Below, piece by piece: positions 42,673-42,942 of a stretch of DNA of 42,942 nt; positions within the stretch are counted from its first letter, which is position 1; every line of letters starts with the position of its first letter. The stretch comes from Bacteroidota bacterium (GTDB lineage: Bacteria; Bacteroidota; Bacteroidia; Bacteroidales; Prolixibacteraceae): contig JAJUGZ010000028.1 of assembly GCA_029265715.1 (NCBI GenBank), forward strand, positions 1 through 42,942, written 5' to 3'. Both the position numbers and the translations under genes were made by a program. Below the pieces are notes generated by a model. That model did no database searches. It was not told the origin of the DNA and saw only the letters and a list, made by a program, of their open reading frames with translations.

Positions 42673-42942
42673 TTTCGGAAAGTTTCAGGACACGGCTCAA
42701 GGCCGGAAATGTGTTTTAGGTTCGGCTAAAATACCGAAATCCGTGATTTTTCCAAAAGAGCGCATCAAAAAATAAGCAACTACCCCGGGTGCAACCAATT
42801 CATTTATGGGCATCTCTAAAAACCCCTTTTTCTCTGTCTATAGTTGACGTCTTTGTTGCCTAAGGCTGGGCCATGCTTCTTGTTGTTTTTTTATAAAGCA
42901 CACATAATCAGTGTTTTATGTTATTTTTTGTTGATTAATGGA
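42673..42942. other. Right-edge intergenic region
   Basis: No gene is supported in the last 270 bases (316 bp from the GH29 start). The text GGGCATCTCTAAAAACCCC at about 42808-42826 looks like the outer end of an insertion sequence, but no transposase frame is readable up to the window edge. Confidence 0.3.

Noticed and set aside
42808-42826. Insertion-sequence end at the right edge
   Set aside because: The sequence resembles a terminal repeat, but no transposase frame or partner end is inside the window.

Overview
The window is chromosomal DNA of a member of the Bacteroidota, most likely an environmental Bacteroidales/Marinilabiliales-type organism. The evidence is a SusC/SusD pair driven by an ECF sigma/FecR anti-sigma system, many secreted proteins with Bacteroidota-style signal peptides and lipoboxes, TTTG / TAnnTTTG promoters, a thrA-apgM-thrC threonine operon, and a SPOR protein beside clpS, nfeD and floA. 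No tRNA, rRNA or CRISPR array was seen. I cannot assign genus from the sequence alone.

Region 1 (1-368) is a deleted IS66-family insertion sequence: the end of tnpB is joined directly to the end of the tnpC transposase, followed by a recognisable right terminus. Region 2 (369-16684, minus strand) is a complete polysaccharide utilisation locus (PUL). In transcription order it encodes an ECF sigma factor, a FecR anti-sigma factor, SusC with an N-terminal signalling (STN) domain, SusD, a GH43 with a C-terminal beta-sandwich, a GH28, a second GH43 of the Gln-base exo-galactanase type, a two-domain esterase and a GH115 alpha-glucuronidase. This enzyme set fits a glucuronic-acid-decorated plant glycan. 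Arabinogalactan or a pectin/arabinogalactan mixture is my first choice and glucuronoxylan my second. A terminator hairpin after susD probably sets the SusCD-to-enzyme ratio, and a G9 tract lies in the leader of the anti-sigma gene.

Region 3 (16997-23175) holds hutI with pepD (histidine salvage from peptides), a zinc-ribbon Nudix hydrolase, a secreted alpha/beta esterase with a small SH3/Tudor-like protein, and a LysE-type exporter with a strong, nearly leaderless promoter. Region 4 (23504-28720, minus strand) is the threonine operon thrA-apgM-thrC. Its two junctions are each filled by a copy of the same small inverted-repeat element. Region 5 (28903-30400, minus strand) is bcp-recA.

Region 6 (30553-34505, plus strand) looks like one operon: a TPR/SPOR envelope protein, ClpS, a short NfeD, flotillin-like FloA and a conserved exported protein of unknown function, closed by a strong terminator. 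Region 7 holds a Nudix hydrolase, then a 1956-residue exported protein made of about 29 degenerate TPR-like units with a recent 675-bp internal duplication (35168-41038). A convergent GH29 alpha-L-fucosidase (41145-42626) has a textbook Bacteroidota promoter. The most unusual items are the giant repeat protein, the paired miniature elements in the thr operon and the G-tract in the PUL regulator.
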